A DNA stretch of 64,000 nt from Xenorhabdus bovienii SS-2004 (GCF_000027225.1 NC_013892.1:3968001-4032000), one strand, 5' to 3'; positions 38,325-49,697 are shown, counted from the stretch's first letter. Made by a program: numbers and translations. The notes: generated by a model from the sequence alone, not told the origin.

Positions 38325-39571
38325 GCTCGCCTGCGATAAATAATAAATACGCTACAACAAAGGATGAAATAAATAATGTAAGTTGCCATGTATGACTGCG
38401 CCGCCCCTAGTGCTCCATTTTCAGGTATCAGCCAATGAGAAAAGCCGGCCAGCAGCAGAAATTGACTGATTTCAGTCAGTACATAAAAACGCAGCGCCGC
38501 TTTCGCTATCACCAGATAACCAAAAACATAAGCGCCAACTTTCAAAACGTCGCCCACCAGCTGCCATGCGAATAGATCCCGCATCGCGGTGAATTTATCT
38601 GAAAACAGAAGCCAGATCACAAAATCACGCAACAGCCAAACTGAAAAGCTGGCTGCAGCAACGGCGGGTAACACAAACTTCAGTGCTTTGACGATTTCGC
38701 CAGTAATTTCTTGCTTACTCTCCAATCGGGAGAGTGTCGGCAACAAATAGACGGTGAAAGAGGCGGTGATAAACTGCAAATAGGCATCCGAAATGCTGCT
38801 CACCCCCTGCCAAATTCCGACCTCCTCCCAGCTATAACGCTCTGCCATCAGATTTCGCATCATGATATAAGCCACTGGCAGCGTAATGGACGTCAGTAGC
38901 GCCATCAGCGTAAATTTTCCCAGATGGCTGGCAATCACACGATCCCACATGGGCTTTAATGCTGAAAACGTAATCACTTTACTGCGCAGGATCATCAACC
39001 CTGCCGGCAGAACCACCAAAGCCGGCACCAAAGCCAAACCCGCTAGTGCGCCTTCATAGCCTCCCAGCCAATAACAGAGGCCATAGGCAATCATTCCTGT
39101 CAGGCTACCCAGAATAATCGACAGTGCGTTGCCCTGAGCATCCCTGAAACCTTTCAGAATGGACAGAAAATAGTTGGCGTAAGCAATGCCCATTTGGATC
39201 AATGCAAGCGCCTGCACAACTGTTTTGTAATTATTGTGACCAAACAGGCCGATACTGATGGCGTCAGTGAACAAGAGAAAAATAACGGCCAACAGGGTGG
39301 AAAACCCCAGAATAATCGAAGACGAAGTACCCAGTATCGCCCTAAGTTTTTCCGGCTGCTGATGGTGTTCCGCCACGTATTTGGTGACACCGTTAAAAAT
39401 CCCCGCACCAGACAGCACGCCCAGTACGGTAATCAATTGGCGAAAGTTGCCCGCCTGCCCAACACCCGCTGGGCCGAAGGACACCGCCAGAAGTTTAATG
39501 ACCAGCAGCCCCACACCGATTTTGATTAGTGTGGAACCCGCCGTCCATACAGAAGCTTTAGCAAGTGACAT
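38321..39571 (-). CDS. wzxE: Lipid III flippase WzxE
   Basis: Flips undecaprenyl-linked common-antigen trisaccharide to the periplasm; a MOP-superfamily protein with 12 spans, 416 residues from ATG 39571. [20 protein letters not shown] and [20 protein letters not shown] agree with E. coli WzxE, as does [20 protein letters not shown] with [20 protein letters not shown] here. The frame opens at a TTG at 39580 inside the end of wecE, but the ATG gives the family N-terminus. No clear ribosome site is present, so it probably relies on coupling to wecE. Confidence 0.95.
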   Translation of the reverse strand: MSLAKASVWTAGSTLIKIGVGLLVIKLLAVSFGPAGVGQAGNFRQLITVLGVLSGAGIFNGVTKYVAEHHQQPEKLRAILGTSSSIILGFSTLLAVIFLLFTDAISIGLFGHNNYKTVVQALALIQMGIAYANYFLSILKGFRDAQGNALSIILGSLTGMIAYGLCYWLGGYEGALAGLALVPALVVLPAGLMILRSKVITFSALKPMWDRVIASHLGKFTLMALLTSITLPVAYIMMRNLMAERYSWEEVGIWQGVSSISDAYLQFITASFTVYLLPTLSRLESKQEITGEIVKALKFVLPAVAAASFSVWLLRDFVIWLLFSDKFTAMRDLFAWQLVGDVLKVGAYVFGYLVIAKAALRFYVLTEISQFLLLAGFSHWLIPENGALGAAQSYMATYIIYFILCCSVFIIYRRRA

Positions 39572-39572
39572 A

Positions 39573-40703
39573 TCAGGCAAAAAATTCCTTGATACGGTTG
39601 ATAACTACCTGCTGCTCTTCATCAGTAATGTTATAAAACATTGGCAAACGCACCAACCGCTCACTGTCGCTGGTCGTAAAGCGATCTTCTCCATGGAAAC
39701 GGCCACATTTTTCACCCGCCGGGCTCGTATGTAATGCTACGTAATGGAACACGGTCAGAATATTTGCTTCTTGCATATAGCGGTTGAATGCGCCGCGCTC
39801 CTCGACATCCTTTAGTTTGATATAGAACATATGAGCATTATGTTCCAGACCCTCCGGCACAACGGGCAAGGTCAGATGCCCCGCTTCTGCGAATGGCTGC
39901 AATGCCTGATAATAGTTATCCCACAGGGATAAGCGACGCTGGTTGATATTCTCAGCAATTTCCAGCTGCCCCCAAAGGTATGCAGCTTGCAAATCAGACA
40001 GCAAATAGCTGGAGCCAATATCGCGCCACGTGTATTTATCCACCTGTCCACGGAAGAATTGGCTACGGTTAGTCCCTTTTTCACGAATGATTTCAGCCCG
40101 GGGGATCATTGATTCATCGTTGATTAATATCGCCCCCCCTTCACCGCCGGAAGAGTAGTTCTTGGTTTCGTGAAAACTGAAACAACCGATATGGCCAATA
40201 GTACCGAGTGCGCGGCCTTTATAGGTGGACATCACGCCTTGGGCTGCATCTTCCACCACATACAGGTTATATTTTTCCGCCAGCGCCATGATGGTATCCA
40301 TTTCACAGGCAACACCCGCATAATGCACTGGCACAATGGCACGGGTTTGGTCTGTAATGGCAGCTTCAATCTTGGTTTCATCCATATTCATCGTGTCTGT
40401 GCGGATATCCACGAAAACGATGGTTGCACCACGCAGGACAAAGGCGTTGGAGGTCGAAACAAAGGTGTAGCTCGGCATGATGATTTCATCACCCGGCTGG
40501 ATATTCAGCAAAATGGCCGCCATTTCCAATGCCGCTGTACAAGATGGTGTCAGCAGCACCTTCAGACAGTTAAAATGCTGTTCCATCCACTCTTCACAGC
40601 GTTTAGTGAAGTGACCATCGCCGCATAATTTGCCACTGCCCATCGCCTGTTGCATATATTCCAGTTCCGTGCCGACTACTGGTGGTTTATTAAATGGAAT
40701 CAT
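39573..40703 (-). CDS. wecE: TDP-4-keto-6-deoxyglucose transaminase WecE (RffA)
   Basis: A PLP-dependent aminotransferase of the DegT/DnrJ/EryC1 family making TDP-Fuc4N, the precursor of the third common-antigen sugar. The 376 residues include PSYTFVSTSNAFVLRGA, VPVHYAGVACEMD, the PLP-phosphate contact VVEDAAQG and the Schiff-base lysine in SFHETKNYSSGGEGG. ATG 40703 is chosen: GAGG lies six bases upstream and MIPFNKPPVVGTELEYMQ matches E. coli. It begins two bases after the wecD stop. Confidence 0.95.
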   Translation of the reverse strand: MIPFNKPPVVGTELEYMQQAMGSGKLCGDGHFTKRCEEWMEQHFNCLKVLLTPSCTAALEMAAILLNIQPGDEIIMPSYTFVSTSNAFVLRGATIVFVDIRTDTMNMDETKIEAAITDQTRAIVPVHYAGVACEMDTIMALAEKYNLYVVEDAAQGVMSTYKGRALGTIGHIGCFSFHETKNYSSGGEGGAILINDESMIPRAEIIREKGTNRSQFFRGQVDKYTWRDIGSSYLLSDLQAAYLWGQLEIAENINQRRLSLWDNYYQALQPFAEAGHLTLPVVPEGLEHNAHMFYIKLKDVEERGAFNRYMQEANILTVFHYVALHTSPAGEKCGRFHGEDRFTTSDSERLVRLPMFYNITDEEQQVVINRIKEFFA

Positions 40704-40704
40704 C

Positions 40705-41433
40705 TCATCCTCTGTATAACCAATATGCGGTGCTTTCAATTGTTGCACCACTACGTGTATAAAGACGCAAGGCAGTGATGTTGCTGATTTGTGTTGCCAC
40801 TCTCAGCCGCTGTATCTGGTGGTTTTCACACCACCGCTGCGCCGCCGACATTAATTTTTTACCAATGCCCCGGTGATAATTGCCCGGAAGGGCTGCCAGT
40901 AAGCCAATACGGGCTTCATGGCTACCGATATCTCTCAGGGTGACAAAGCCGATAATTTGACCGCACTCATCGTTGACGAGCAAGCATTCATGGTCAAAAG
41001 TACCCAAAACGGCTTTTTCAACCCAAGCCGCGTAAAACCGACCGCTATCATCAGGCTGATACCAAGGCACCCGAAAGCGGCTGGCCTTGAATACACTGGC
41101 TGCGGCTGCCGTCAATACAGGTATATCCTGCGATGTTGCAGAAATCAGCGCTTGTTCCGACTGAATTCCGGTTGCATTTCTGTAACTCATCGCGCCAGAA
41201 TCCACCGGCAGCAAAAAATCCGCCTCACCTTCCACCAGTGAAAAGCCCAAAGCAGATAATCCGTCAATGATATCCGTCTGCCGGGCAGGGACTTTCGCCT
41301 GTACCAGTGCATACTCATCTAACTGAGCTGTCGTCAGCACTGACGCCTGCGGTGAAAAATTCAAACGGGCAGTGGACAAACCGAAAAATTGGCTATCCCA
41401 TGCCAGTGGTTCAATATTGGCGTGAATAGACAT
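40705..41433 (-). CDS. wecD: TDP-Fuc4N acetyltransferase WecD (RffC)
   Basis: A GNAT-fold enzyme of 242 residues that acetylates TDP-Fuc4N to TDP-Fuc4NAc. The C-terminal GNAT domain shows [20 protein letters not shown] (acetyl-CoA loop R-G-x-G-K) and [20 protein letters not shown]. The N-terminal half has [13 protein letters not shown] and [15 protein letters not shown]. Unlike my recollection of E. coli WecD, the acetyl-CoA loop here is of standard length. The start overlaps the rffH end by 23 bases. Confidence 0.93.
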   Translation of the reverse strand: MSIHANIEPLAWDSQFFGLSTARLNFSPQASVLTTAQLDEYALVQAKVPARQTDIIDGLSALGFSLVEGEADFLLPVDSGAMSYRNATGIQSEQALISATSQDIPVLTAAAASVFKASRFRVPWYQPDDSGRFYAAWVEKAVLGTFDHECLLVNDECGQIIGFVTLRDIGSHEARIGLLAALPGNYHRGIGKKLMSAAQRWCENHQIQRLRVATQISNITALRLYTRSGATIESTAYWLYRG

Positions 41434-42292
41434 GGAGCAAGTCCATCAGGTATTTGCCGTAGCCCGTTTTTGCCAACTCGGCAGCCGCGGCTTTTAACTG
41501 TTCATCATCCAACCAGCCGTGACGCCATGCGATCTCTTCCAGGCAGGCGATTTTGAATCCCTGCCGTTTTTCGACGGTCTGCACAAAAGTACTGGCCTCA
41601 ATCAGGCTGTCATGGGTGCCGGTATCCAGCCACGCAAACCCGCGCCCCAATAGTTCAACGTTCAATTCGCCGCGTTCCAGATACATTTGGTTAATGCTGG
41701 TGATTTCCAGCTCGCCACGGGCAGAAGGCTTCACTTGTTTGGCTAAATCCACCACTTTGTTGTCGTAGAAATAAAGCCCGGTGACTGCCCAGTTTGATTT
41801 CGGCCGGGCGGGTTTTTCTTCAATCGAAAGGACGCGGTATTGCTCATCAAACTCCACGACACCAAACCGTTCAGGATCCATCACTTGGTAACCGAATACC
41901 GTTGCTCCAGTCTGACGGGCAACGACACTTTGCAGTTTCGGACTAAACGCCTGACCAAAGTAGATATTATCTCCGAGCACCAGACAGCAGGCATCATTGC
42001 CAATGAATTCTTCACCAATGATAAATGCCTGTGCCAAGCCATCAGGAGAAGGTTGCACTGCATAGCTCAGGCGAATACCAAACTGTTCGCCATTGCCCAA
42101 TAAGCGTTTGAAAGCAGGCAAGTCTTCCGACGTGGAAATAATCAGGATATCGCGGATCCCTGCCAGCATTAAGACCGACAGTGGATAGTAGATCATCGGC
42201 TTATCATAAATGGGCAATAACTGCTTTGAGACGCCGCGTGTTATTGGATACAGACGAGTGCCGGAGCCTCCCGCGAGTATAATTCCTTTCAT
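41411..42292 (-). CDS. rffH: Glucose-1-phosphate thymidylyltransferase RffH (RmlA2)
   Basis: Makes TDP-glucose from dTTP and glucose 1-phosphate, the first step toward TDP-Fuc4NAc. The 293 residues show the nucleotidyltransferase signature [43 protein letters not shown] with the metal-binding Asp and [20 protein letters not shown]. It lies 18 bases downstream of rffG and overlaps wecD, consistent with coordinated supply of TDP-sugar. Confidence 0.96.
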   Translation of the reverse strand: MKGIILAGGSGTRLYPITRGVSKQLLPIYDKPMIYYPLSVLMLAGIRDILIISTSEDLPAFKRLLGNGEQFGIRLSYAVQPSPDGLAQAFIIGEEFIGNDACCLVLGDNIYFGQAFSPKLQSVVARQTGATVFGYQVMDPERFGVVEFDEQYRVLSIEEKPARPKSNWAVTGLYFYDNKVVDLAKQVKPSARGELEITSINQMYLERGELNVELLGRGFAWLDTGTHDSLIEASTFVQTVEKRQGFKIACLEEIAWRHGWLDDEQLKAAAAELAKTGYGKYLMDLLHVYSRQY

Positions 42293-42310
42293 GTCATCTC
42301 CCAGACAGGT

Positions 42311-43381
42311 TTATTCATTCGCCAGACCAAGACGTTCACCCGCATAAGAACCGTCCTGAACCCGACGCCACCAATTCTCATTCTCCAGATACCATTGCAC
42401 AGTCTTGCGAATACCAGATTCGAAGGTTTCCTGAGGAGTCCAACCCAATTCGCGCTCAATTTTCGCCGCATCAATGGCATAACGCATATCATGCCCCGGA
42501 CGATCCGCCACATGGGTAATCAGGTCACGGTAACAGACAATACCTGCGGGTTTGACAGGACGCAGCTCTTCCAGCAGTTCACAGATAGTCTCTACAACAT
42601 CAATGTTTCTGCGCTCGTTATGCCCACCAATGTTATAATTTTCACCCGGTTCTGCCGTGGTAGCCACGAGATGCAGAGCGCGCGCGTGGTCTTCCACATA
42701 CAACCAGTCACGGATCTGCTCTCCCTTGCCATAGACAGGCAATGGCTTTCCTGCCAATGCATTCAAGATGATCAGAGGGATCAGTTTTTCCGGAAAGTGA
42801 TAAGGGCCATAGTTATTCGAACAGTTGGTGATCACGGTCGGTAAGCCATAAGTACGACGCCAGGCTCTGACTAAATGATCACTGGATGCTTTTGACGCGG
42901 AATAAGGGCTACTCGGTGCATAAGGTGTAGTTTCTGTGAAAAAACCCTCATCGCCATGCAAATCACCATACACTTCATCGGTTGAAATGTGATGGAAACG
43001 GAATGCAGCCTGTTTTTCCTGATCCAGTTGCTGCCAGAATGCGCGGGATGCTTCCAGCAAGACATAGGTACCCATAATATTGGTTTCGATAAAGGCGGCA
43101 GGCCCATCAATGGAGCGATCCACATGACTTTCGGCCGCAAGGTGCATGACGGCATCCGGCTGGTACTGCTGAAATACACGATCCAATGCATCACGCTGGC
43201 AGATATCAACCTGCTCAAAGGCATAACGCGGATGATCAACCACCGATGCCAGTGACTCAAGATTACCCGCATAAGTCAAACTATCAACAACAACAACGCT
43301 GTCTTCGGTATGATTGATAATATGGCGAACAACAGCAGAACCAATGAAACCCGCACCACCCGTAATCAGAATACGTTTCAA
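42311..43381 (-). CDS. rffG: dTDP-glucose 4,6-dehydratase RffG (RmlB2)
   Basis: An extended short-chain dehydrogenase turning TDP-glucose into TDP-4-keto-6-deoxyglucose. NAD is bound through TGGAGFIGS; catalytic residues are in [13 protein letters not shown] (Thr, Asp, Glu) and [11 protein letters not shown] (Tyr and Lys). The open frame begins at TTG 43387, but TTG 43381 is preferred: AAGGAG lies seven bases upstream, and it overlaps the wecC stop as TTGA. The protein is then 356 residues starting MKRILITGG, like E. coli MRKILITGG. Confidence 0.95.
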   Translation of the reverse strand: MKRILITGGAGFIGSAVVRHIINHTEDSVVVVDSLTYAGNLESLASVVDHPRYAFEQVDICQRDALDRVFQQYQPDAVMHLAAESHVDRSIDGPAAFIETNIMGTYVLLEASRAFWQQLDQEKQAAFRFHHISTDEVYGDLHGDEGFFTETTPYAPSSPYSASKASSDHLVRAWRRTYGLPTVITNCSNNYGPYHFPEKLIPLIILNALAGKPLPVYGKGEQIRDWLYVEDHARALHLVATTAEPGENYNIGGHNERRNIDVVETICELLEELRPVKPAGIVCYRDLITHVADRPGHDMRYAIDAAKIERELGWTPQETFESGIRKTVQWYLENENWWRRVQDGSYAGERLGLANE

Positions 43382-44640
43382 CGCCAAACTCCTTTTGTAT
43401 CAACAACCCATTTTTGTTTTATTTCTCTGCCGGCAATTGCCTTGAACTGGCTGTGATCCACCAGCATCAAAACAACGTCGGCTTCATTCAATGCTTGTTG
43501 CATATCGATTAATTCCACACTCTCTTTCAGCGAATTCGGCAATTCATGAACATTCGGCTCAACCGCCACAGTTTGACCAACATGCCACTGTGCCACCATC
43601 TTCGTGATATGAACAGCGGGGCTTTCCCGTAAGTCATCAATGTTCGGTTTAAAAGCCAGACCAAAACAGGCGATTTTGATTTCATCCGCCCGCTTGCCGC
43701 TCTCCACCAGACAGCCCGCTACTGCGGCTTTCACTTGATCAACCACCCAAAGCGGCTTGCCGTCATTCACCAGACGCGCGGTATGAATCAAGCGAGATTG
43801 TGCCGGGTTCTGGGACACGATAAACCACGGATCTACCGCGATACAGTGCCCGCCTACGCCAGGGCCTGGTTGCAGGATATTGACGCGTGGATGACGGTTT
43901 GCCAGACTGATGAGTTCCCAGACATTAATCCCCTGTTCGGAACAGATCAGGGAAAGTTCGTTGGCAAAGGCAATATTGACATCACGGAAACTGTTTTCAG
44001 TCAATTTGCACATTTCTGCCGTTTTGGCATTAGTGACAACGCATTCGCCTTCAAGGAAAATTTTGTACAGCTCGCTCGCCCTGCGGGACGATTTTAATGT
44101 CATGCCACCCACTACACGATCGTTCTTGATCAATTCCACCATGACTTGACCCGGTAGAACACGCTCAGGACAGTACGCGATATCAATGTCTGCATTTTCG
44201 CCTGCCTGCTGTGGGAATGATAGCTCAGGACGTGCCGCTGCCAGCCATTCTGCCATCTGTTCGGTTGCACCAACGGGAGAAGTGGATTCCAAAATGATCA
44301 AATCCCCTTTTTTCAAAACTGGCGCTATCGATTCTGCCGCAGAACGCACATAGGCCATGTCTGGCTCATGCTCGCCCTTAAACGGCGTTGGTACTGCAAT
44401 CAGGAAAGCATCCGCAGCCTGCGGACAAGTCACGGCCTTCAGGTAACCGCCTTCAACAGCGGTTTTCACCACTTTGTCCAGATCAGGTTCAACAATATGA
44501 ATCGCGCCACGGTTAATTGTCTCTACCGCATGTTGGTTGACATCCACACCGATGACGTTTTTTTTGCGGGAAGCGAATGCCGCAGCAGTTGGCAAGCCGA
44601 TATAACCAAGGCCGATCACAGAAATTGTTTCAAAGCTCAT
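43378..44640 (-). CDS. wecC: UDP-ManNAc dehydrogenase WecC
   Basis: Oxidises UDP-N-acetylmannosamine to UDP-N-acetylmannosaminuronic acid with two NAD+. The 420 residues have the N-terminal Rossmann motif [16 protein letters not shown], the central helix with [20 protein letters not shown], the catalytic cysteine in [15 protein letters not shown] and the C-terminal UDP-binding segment [17 protein letters not shown]. It overlaps wecB by four bases and rffG by four, and pairs functionally with the epimerase WecB. Confidence 0.96.
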   Translation of the reverse strand: MSFETISVIGLGYIGLPTAAAFASRKKNVIGVDVNQHAVETINRGAIHIVEPDLDKVVKTAVEGGYLKAVTCPQAADAFLIAVPTPFKGEHEPDMAYVRSAAESIAPVLKKGDLIILESTSPVGATEQMAEWLAAARPELSFPQQAGENADIDIAYCPERVLPGQVMVELIKNDRVVGGMTLKSSRRASELYKIFLEGECVVTNAKTAEMCKLTENSFRDVNIAFANELSLICSEQGINVWELISLANRHPRVNILQPGPGVGGHCIAVDPWFIVSQNPAQSRLIHTARLVNDGKPLWVVDQVKAAVAGCLVESGKRADEIKIACFGLAFKPNIDDLRESPAVHITKMVAQWHVGQTVAVEPNVHELPNSLKESVELIDMQQALNEADVVLMLVDHSQFKAIAGREIKQKWVVDTKGVWR

Positions 44641-45767
44641 AATGTCACCTGATTTTTCCTCAATGCTTCAAGAATTCGCTGGCAAGCCTGACCATCACCA
44701 TAAGGGTTATGAGCGCGGCTCATTTGCTGATAAGCGATGTCATCCGTTAATAGGCGCGTGACTTCCTCAACGATGGTCTGCGTTTTTGTTCCCACCAGCC
44801 GCACTGTACCCGCATCGACGGCTTCTGGCCGCTCCGTGGTGTCACGCATAACCAGAACGGGTTTCCCTAAAGAAGGGGCTTCTTCCTGAATCCCACCAGA
44901 GTCTGTCAGAATCATATAGGCATGATTCATTAAGTAGACAAATGGCAGATAGTCCTGTGGATTAATGAGAATAACGTTATCCATGTCATGCAGAATGCGT
45001 TTAACAGGCTCGCTGACATTCGGGTTCAAGTGAACAGGATAAACGACCTGAACTTCAGGGTGTGCTCTGGCTACCTGTGCCAACGCTTCACAAATACGCT
45101 CAAATCCGCCACCAAAGCTCTCACGGCGGTGGCCTGTCACCAGAATCATTTTTTTATTCGGGTCAATAAAGGGGTAAAGCTTAGCAAGTTGGCCACTCAG
45201 CGCGTCATCACTCACAATGCGATCACGTACCCACAGCAGAGCGTCAATAACCGTATTACCTGTCACAAAAATAGAGTTTTCGCTAATGGACTCTTTCAGG
45301 AGATTATTTTGAGAGTTTTCTGTCGGCGCAAAATGATACATCGCCAGATGACCTGCGATTTTACGGTTGGCCTCCTCCGGCCACGGGGAGTAAAGATCAC
45401 CAGTTCTCAAGCCAGCTTCAACATGGCCTACCGGAATGCGCTGATAGAAAGCGGCCAAGCTGGTCGCCATTGTGGTCGCGGTATCACCATGCACCAACAC
45501 TACATCTGGTTTGAACTCTTCTAATACTGGCTTCATGCCTTCAAGGATACGACACGTGATATCCGTAAGATCCTGCCCTTTTTTCATAATATTGAGGTCA
45601 AAATCTGGCGTGATATCAAACAAATGCAGTACCTGATCCAACATCTCCCGATGCTGTGCAGTCACACACACTTTTGCGTCAAAGGCAGCATCCTTGGCCA
45701 ATGCGTGTACCAAAGGAGCCATTTTGATAGCTTCCGGCCGAGTACCAAACACAGTCAACACTTTCAC
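44637..45767 (-). CDS. wecB: UDP-GlcNAc 2-epimerase WecB
   Basis: Makes UDP-ManNAc for common antigen; a non-hydrolysing epimerase of the GT-B fold, 376 residues as in E. coli. Landmarks are [57 protein letters not shown] and [18 protein letters not shown]. The start is GTG 45767, with AGAG about eight bases upstream. A 160-base gap separates it from wzzE, larger than the tight spacing seen in the rest of the operon. Confidence 0.96.
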   Translation of the reverse strand: MKVLTVFGTRPEAIKMAPLVHALAKDAAFDAKVCVTAQHREMLDQVLHLFDITPDFDLNIMKKGQDLTDITCRILEGMKPVLEEFKPDVVLVHGDTATTMATSLAAFYQRIPVGHVEAGLRTGDLYSPWPEEANRKIAGHLAMYHFAPTENSQNNLLKESISENSIFVTGNTVIDALLWVRDRIVSDDALSGQLAKLYPFIDPNKKMILVTGHRRESFGGGFERICEALAQVARAHPEVQVVYPVHLNPNVSEPVKRILHDMDNVILINPQDYLPFVYLMNHAYMILTDSGGIQEEAPSLGKPVLVMRDTTERPEAVDAGTVRLVGTKTQTIVEEVTRLLTDDIAYQQMSRAHNPYGDGQACQRILEALRKNQVTL

Positions 45768-45785
45768 AGTGGCTCTCTTATTTTG

Positions 45786-45890
45786 TCAATCATTACTGAT
45801 GCTTCCAGAAAAGGGCGCTTTTTTACCGCCATTTCTATCCCTGCTTCCGATATATGTGTATGTAGCATACAGACCATCGGAAATAGTCAT
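45786..45890 (-). CDS. Possible 34-codon ORF between wzzE and wecB
   Basis: On the minus strand ATG 45890 opens a frame reading MTISDGLYATYTYIGSRDRN and GGKKAPFSGSISND before TGA 45786-45788. GGGGAA lies ten bases before the ATG. It fills most of the wzzE-wecB spacer and could be a translated leader or chance. I know no homologue. Confidence 0.2.
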   Translation of the reverse strand: MTISDGLYATYTYIGSRDRNGGKKAPFSGSISND

Positions 45891-45929
45891 TATTTTGTAT
45901 TCCCCGAATAAAACTTATTTGAGCTGATT

Positions 45930-46985
45930 TTATGTGTGCGAACGCCTTGTCAGCGCGACTCCAGCTCCGACCAACAGACCAATAGCTCCCCACATAATCA
46001 TCATGAATACACGGCGGGGACTGTCTCGGTTGACAGGCACCTCAGGGGTTCTGAGGTAACGGTAGGTCTGGAAAGTATTTTGCAGAGTCGGGCCAACATT
46101 CAATGTAGCCAACATCGCTATGTTTTGATCATAATCAATGCTGTAATTAGGCCCAGTGGCTTCCAAGGTTTCAATTTGTGATTGCAGTAATGGCGCCCCC
46201 ATCATAAACATCTGGGATTCAGGTAATTCTTCAATGGGAATGTCTGTTTGATTACGGTTGATGCCTTGTTTTTCAGCTATTTTCAATGATTGCTGTAAGA
46301 CATTCAGTTTGCGATTGTACATCGCCTTGGCGACCATTTCCTGACGTTTGACCAGCGCTTTCATCGACTGGATACGGGTTGCCCACGCACCTTTAATCTC
46401 ATTGTTCAGGTGAGTACTCGCACGTTGATTGGCAAACGCCATATACTCTCGCAGAAACTGATTAGCATTCACTGCCGTTTCTGCCGTCAATTTTATGACT
46501 TCATTCGGTAATTTTTTATCATCACGCCGTACCACTTGAATCGTATTAATTAACTCTTCCAGCAATACCGCATCTGCTTTCTCATTACCTTCTCTGTACT
46601 GTTTGTAATAATTAGACTGAAGCCAGAATTCGCGGCGGGTATCATACGCCACCACCTGTGTGATGAATTCCTTGTATGCACCATCTGAAATAGTCGGCAG
46701 TTGTACCTCTGGAGAGGCATTGATGTGAGTATCCAGATTGCGCAAAAATTGTTGTTGTGAATAGTAACTCCCCAGATCATTGGTCGTCGGTAAATCCACA
46801 ATAGCGGTTGCGCTCCATTTCTGCTGCATCAGGTACGACGCACCTAAAGCAACGGCAGCGAAAATCATTGCCAGTGCGATAATCCATATCTTTCCGCGCC
46901 ACAGAGCATGACACAGTGCACGAATATCCAACTCATGCTCTATAACAGATTGATCCTGCTTAGATTTCGTTTCTGAGTTTATCAC
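45930..46985 (-). CDS. wzzE: ECA chain-length regulator WzzE
   Basis: A polysaccharide copolymerase of the inner membrane setting common-antigen chain length and cyclic ECA size. Two spans (near the N-terminus WIIALAMIFAAVALGASYLM and at the C-terminus VFMMIMWGAIGLLVGAGVAL) flank a periplasmic helical domain; the Pro-rich RTPEVPVNRDSPRR precedes the second span. The frame runs to 47057, inside wecA, but GTG 46985 with AGAGG nine bases upstream gives 351 residues close to E. coli WzzE (348). It follows wecA by 32 bases. Confidence 0.94.
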   Translation of the reverse strand: MINSETKSKQDQSVIEHELDIRALCHALWRGKIWIIALAMIFAAVALGASYLMQQKWSATAIVDLPTTNDLGSYYSQQQFLRNLDTHINASPEVQLPTISDGAYKEFITQVVAYDTRREFWLQSNYYKQYREGNEKADAVLLEELINTIQVVRRDDKKLPNEVIKLTAETAVNANQFLREYMAFANQRASTHLNNEIKGAWATRIQSMKALVKRQEMVAKAMYNRKLNVLQQSLKIAEKQGINRNQTDIPIEELPESQMFMMGAPLLQSQIETLEATGPNYSIDYDQNIAMLATLNVGPTLQNTFQTYRYLRTPEVPVNRDSPRRVFMMIMWGAIGLLVGAGVALTRRSHT

Positions 46986-47017
46986 TGCCCAAAACCTCTT
47001 TGATAAGCCAAATGTTT

Positions 47018-48106
47018 TTAGTGATGGCTGACTGCCCGGCGCATACGACGCTTGCACCGTTTAATAAAACGGGCTACCCGCCATGCTCGTTTGATGCAAT
47101 AGCCATACAACATAAATGCAAGCAAAAACAATGCCAACATAACCCACTCAGGCACAAAACTCAGGTGTTCACCAATGATCCCTATCGATGCCAATAAAGC
47201 AGCGGCCACGGTAATTAAGATAAATGCCTGACGGGAAGTGAAACCCGCACGCATGATCAAGTGGTGAATATGCTGGCGATCGGGCGAAAACGGACTCATA
47301 CCCTTGCGTAGTCGGCGATACATAATGGCAACCATATCCATTAATGGGATCGCGATAATCCACAATGCAGTCACTGGATTAATCGAACTGTGTTCGCCCT
47401 GAGTTGTTTCAGTCAGCAACCAGATAATGGTAAAGCCGATCAGAGTGCTTCCCGCATCTCCCATAAAAACTTTGAAACGTTTCCCGAGTAGCCCCAGATT
47501 GAGAAAAATATAAGGTAATATTCCCGCGATAAACGCAAAACACCAAAACGCCAGTGCCGTATTACCGTTTACATATAGCAAAATTCCCAATGCCCCGAAA
47601 GAAACACTGGACAGACCACCCAACAAGCCATCAATCCCATCAACCATGTTAAAGGCGTTAATGGCAGCCCAGACAGCAAACAAAGTAACAACGTAGCTGA
47701 ATGGACCCAGTGTCATTTCCCATGAACCAAAAGCGCTGCCCAAACTTTCAATTTTGAGATCAGCAAAATACATCATGCTGATGCCAACCAGTGCCTGAAT
47801 TGCTGCCCGAATTTTCACACTAATATCAAAACGGTCATCTAACGCGCCGATAAAAACCAATATTCCCGCACAAGCCAGATATAACCATTTATGAGGTATA
47901 AATTCTTTTGTTATAGCAAAAGCAAAAAAAACGCCAAAAAAGACAGAGATACCACCTACCAGAGGGATTAATCCATGGTGGCGCTTGCGGTAATTCGGCT
48001 TATCAACAAGGCCGATAATTTTTGCCACCTTGCGTGCCACAAACAGAAACACGGATGAAAATATAAATATGCAAAAAATTTCGACACTCATACTGGGAAT
48101 ATTCAC
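47018..48106 (-). CDS. wecA: UDP-GlcNAc:undecaprenyl-P GlcNAc-1-P transferase WecA
   Basis: Starts common-antigen (and many O-antigen) synthesis by forming undecaprenyl-PP-GlcNAc; an inner-membrane protein with about eleven spans, 362 residues. The Mg2+/catalytic motifs are GALDDRFD, NAFNMVDGIDGLLGG, VFMGDAGSTLIG and the cytoplasmic loop DRQHIHHLIMRAG. The start is GTG 48106 (GAGAG eight bases upstream), which gives an N-terminus aligning in length with E. coli WecA; the ATG five codons later is an alternative. It is the first gene of the wec operon, 331 bases after rho. Confidence 0.96.
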   Translation of the reverse strand: MNIPSMSVEIFCIFIFSSVFLFVARKVAKIIGLVDKPNYRKRHHGLIPLVGGISVFFGVFFAFAITKEFIPHKWLYLACAGILVFIGALDDRFDISVKIRAAIQALVGISMMYFADLKIESLGSAFGSWEMTLGPFSYVVTLFAVWAAINAFNMVDGIDGLLGGLSSVSFGALGILLYVNGNTALAFWCFAFIAGILPYIFLNLGLLGKRFKVFMGDAGSTLIGFTIIWLLTETTQGEHSSINPVTALWIIAIPLMDMVAIMYRRLRKGMSPFSPDRQHIHHLIMRAGFTSRQAFILITVAAALLASIGIIGEHLSFVPEWVMLALFLLAFMLYGYCIKRAWRVARFIKRCKRRMRRAVSHH

Positions 48107-48379
48107 AATAACAACTCTCTGTAAAATAATGATGGATCATCTATTATTCATTGACTTATGGATGTTCCATTCGACACCAAATCCATAAGTTCCCTGTTAA
48201 TAAAGAAGACATTCTGTCTATGTATAAAAATAAAGCAAATAGATAATGTAAGCTGTAGAGCATGACTAATAATGGTTTCCTAAGCATTTGTAAATGATTG
48301 CGCCCAGAAAACACTCACTTAATCTGATGAAAAAGATGCAAAATATGTACCATTTCAGGCGAACAGGTTAATCCCTTGA

Positions 48380-48408
48380 TAAAAAAACGCCACATTCTTG
48401 TGGCGTTT
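48380..48408 (-). terminator. Rho-independent terminator of rho
   Basis: On the minus strand AACGCCAC/GTGGCGTT (48386-48407, six-base loop) is followed by a T-run of seven. It lies 30 bases after the rho stop and separates rho from wecA. Confidence 0.9.
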
Positions 48409-48437
48409 TGACGAAATGACTATTTATCAGTTACAAA
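48409..48437 (-). other. Short rho 3' region
   Basis: Bases between the rho stop and its terminator. The wecA promoter must lie between this terminator and 48106, but I could not identify a clear -35/-10 pair in that AT-rich 270-base stretch. Confidence 0.3.
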
Positions 48438-49697
48438 CTATGAACGTTTCATAAAGTCGAAGAATTCTTCGTTTGTTTTTGTCATAGCCAGCTTGTTGAT
48501 AAGGAATTCCATCGCATCAGCTTCGCCCATCGGATGGATGATCTTACGCAAGATCCACATTTTTTGCAGTTCATCCTGCGTAGTGAGCAATTCTTCTTTA
48601 CGTGTACCAGAGCGGTTGTAATCAATGGCAGGGAAGACGCGTTTTTCAGCGATCTTACGGGACAGGTGCAGTTCCATGTTACCTGTACCTTTAAATTCTT
48701 CGTAAATAACTTCGTCCATCTTGGAACCCGTATCAACCAGCGCAGTTGCGATAATGGTCAGGCTACCACCTTCTTCAACGTTACGAGCCGCACCAAAGAA
48801 ACGCTTTGGACGATGCAGTGCATTAGCATCCACACCACCGGTCAGTACCTTACCGGAAGCAGGAACTACAGTGTTATACGCACGAGCCAGACGGGTAATG
48901 GAATCCAGCAGGATAATAACGTCTTTTTTGTGCTCAACCAGACGTTTTGCTTTTTCGATAACCATTTCAGCCACTTGTACGTGACGAGAAGCAGGTTCAT
49001 CAAAGGTTGAAGCAATCACTTCACCTTTTACCAGACGCTGCATTTCAGTGACTTCTTCTGGACGCTCATCGATCAGCAGAACCATCAAGACGCAGTCTGG
49101 GTAGTTGTTGGCAATGTTAGCCGCAATGTTTTGCAGCAGCATGGTTTTACCTGCTTTTGGCGGAGCAACAATCAGGCCACGCTGCCCACGGCCAATAGGT
49201 GCTGCCAAATCCAGAACACGTGCAGTCAAATCTTCAGTAGAACCATTGCCACGCTCCATGCGCAGACGATTGTTGGCATGAAGTGGAGTCAGGTTCTCAA
49301 ACAGGATTTTATTACGGGCGTTTTCAGGCTTGTCAAAGTTAACTTCGTTAACTTTCAACAGGGCAAAATAGCGTTCACCTTCTTTTGGTGGGCGAATTTT
49401 ACCTGAAATGGTATCACCAGTACGGAGGTTAAAACGACGGATTTGGCTAGGAGAAACGTAGATATCATCGGGACCTGCAAGGTAGGAGCTGTCTCCGGAA
49501 CGGAGGAAACCAAATCCATCCTGCAATATCTCCAGTACCCCATCTCCGAAAATATCTTCTCCACTCTTCGCATGCTGTTTGAGAATAGAAAAAATAATGT
49601 CTTGTTTGCGCATACGAGCCAGGTTTTCCAGCCCCATATTTTCGCCGAGAGTAATCAACTCAGATACCGGCGTATTCTTTAATTCGGTAAGATTCAT
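48438..49697 (-). CDS. rho: Transcription termination factor Rho
   Basis: A hexameric RNA-dependent ATPase ending transcription at rut-containing sites. The 419 residues equal E. coli Rho. The N-terminal RNA-binding domain carries [20 protein letters not shown]; the ATPase domain has Walker [12 protein letters not shown], Walker [14 protein letters not shown], the Q loop [20 protein letters not shown] and the R loop RKEELLTT. The start ATG 49697 gives [15 protein letters not shown] long leader upstream, as in E. coli, suggests autoregulation. Confidence 0.98.
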   Translation of the reverse strand: MNLTELKNTPVSELITLGENMGLENLARMRKQDIIFSILKQHAKSGEDIFGDGVLEILQDGFGFLRSGDSSYLAGPDDIYVSPSQIRRFNLRTGDTISGKIRPPKEGERYFALLKVNEVNFDKPENARNKILFENLTPLHANNRLRMERGNGSTEDLTARVLDLAAPIGRGQRGLIVAPPKAGKTMLLQNIAANIANNYPDCVLMVLLIDERPEEVTEMQRLVKGEVIASTFDEPASRHVQVAEMVIEKAKRLVEHKKDVIILLDSITRLARAYNTVVPASGKVLTGGVDANALHRPKRFFGAARNVEEGGSLTIIATALVDTGSKMDEVIYEEFKGTGNMELHLSRKIAEKRVFPAIDYNRSGTRKEELLTTQDELQKMWILRKIIHPMGEADAMEFLINKLAMTKTNEEFFDFMKRS

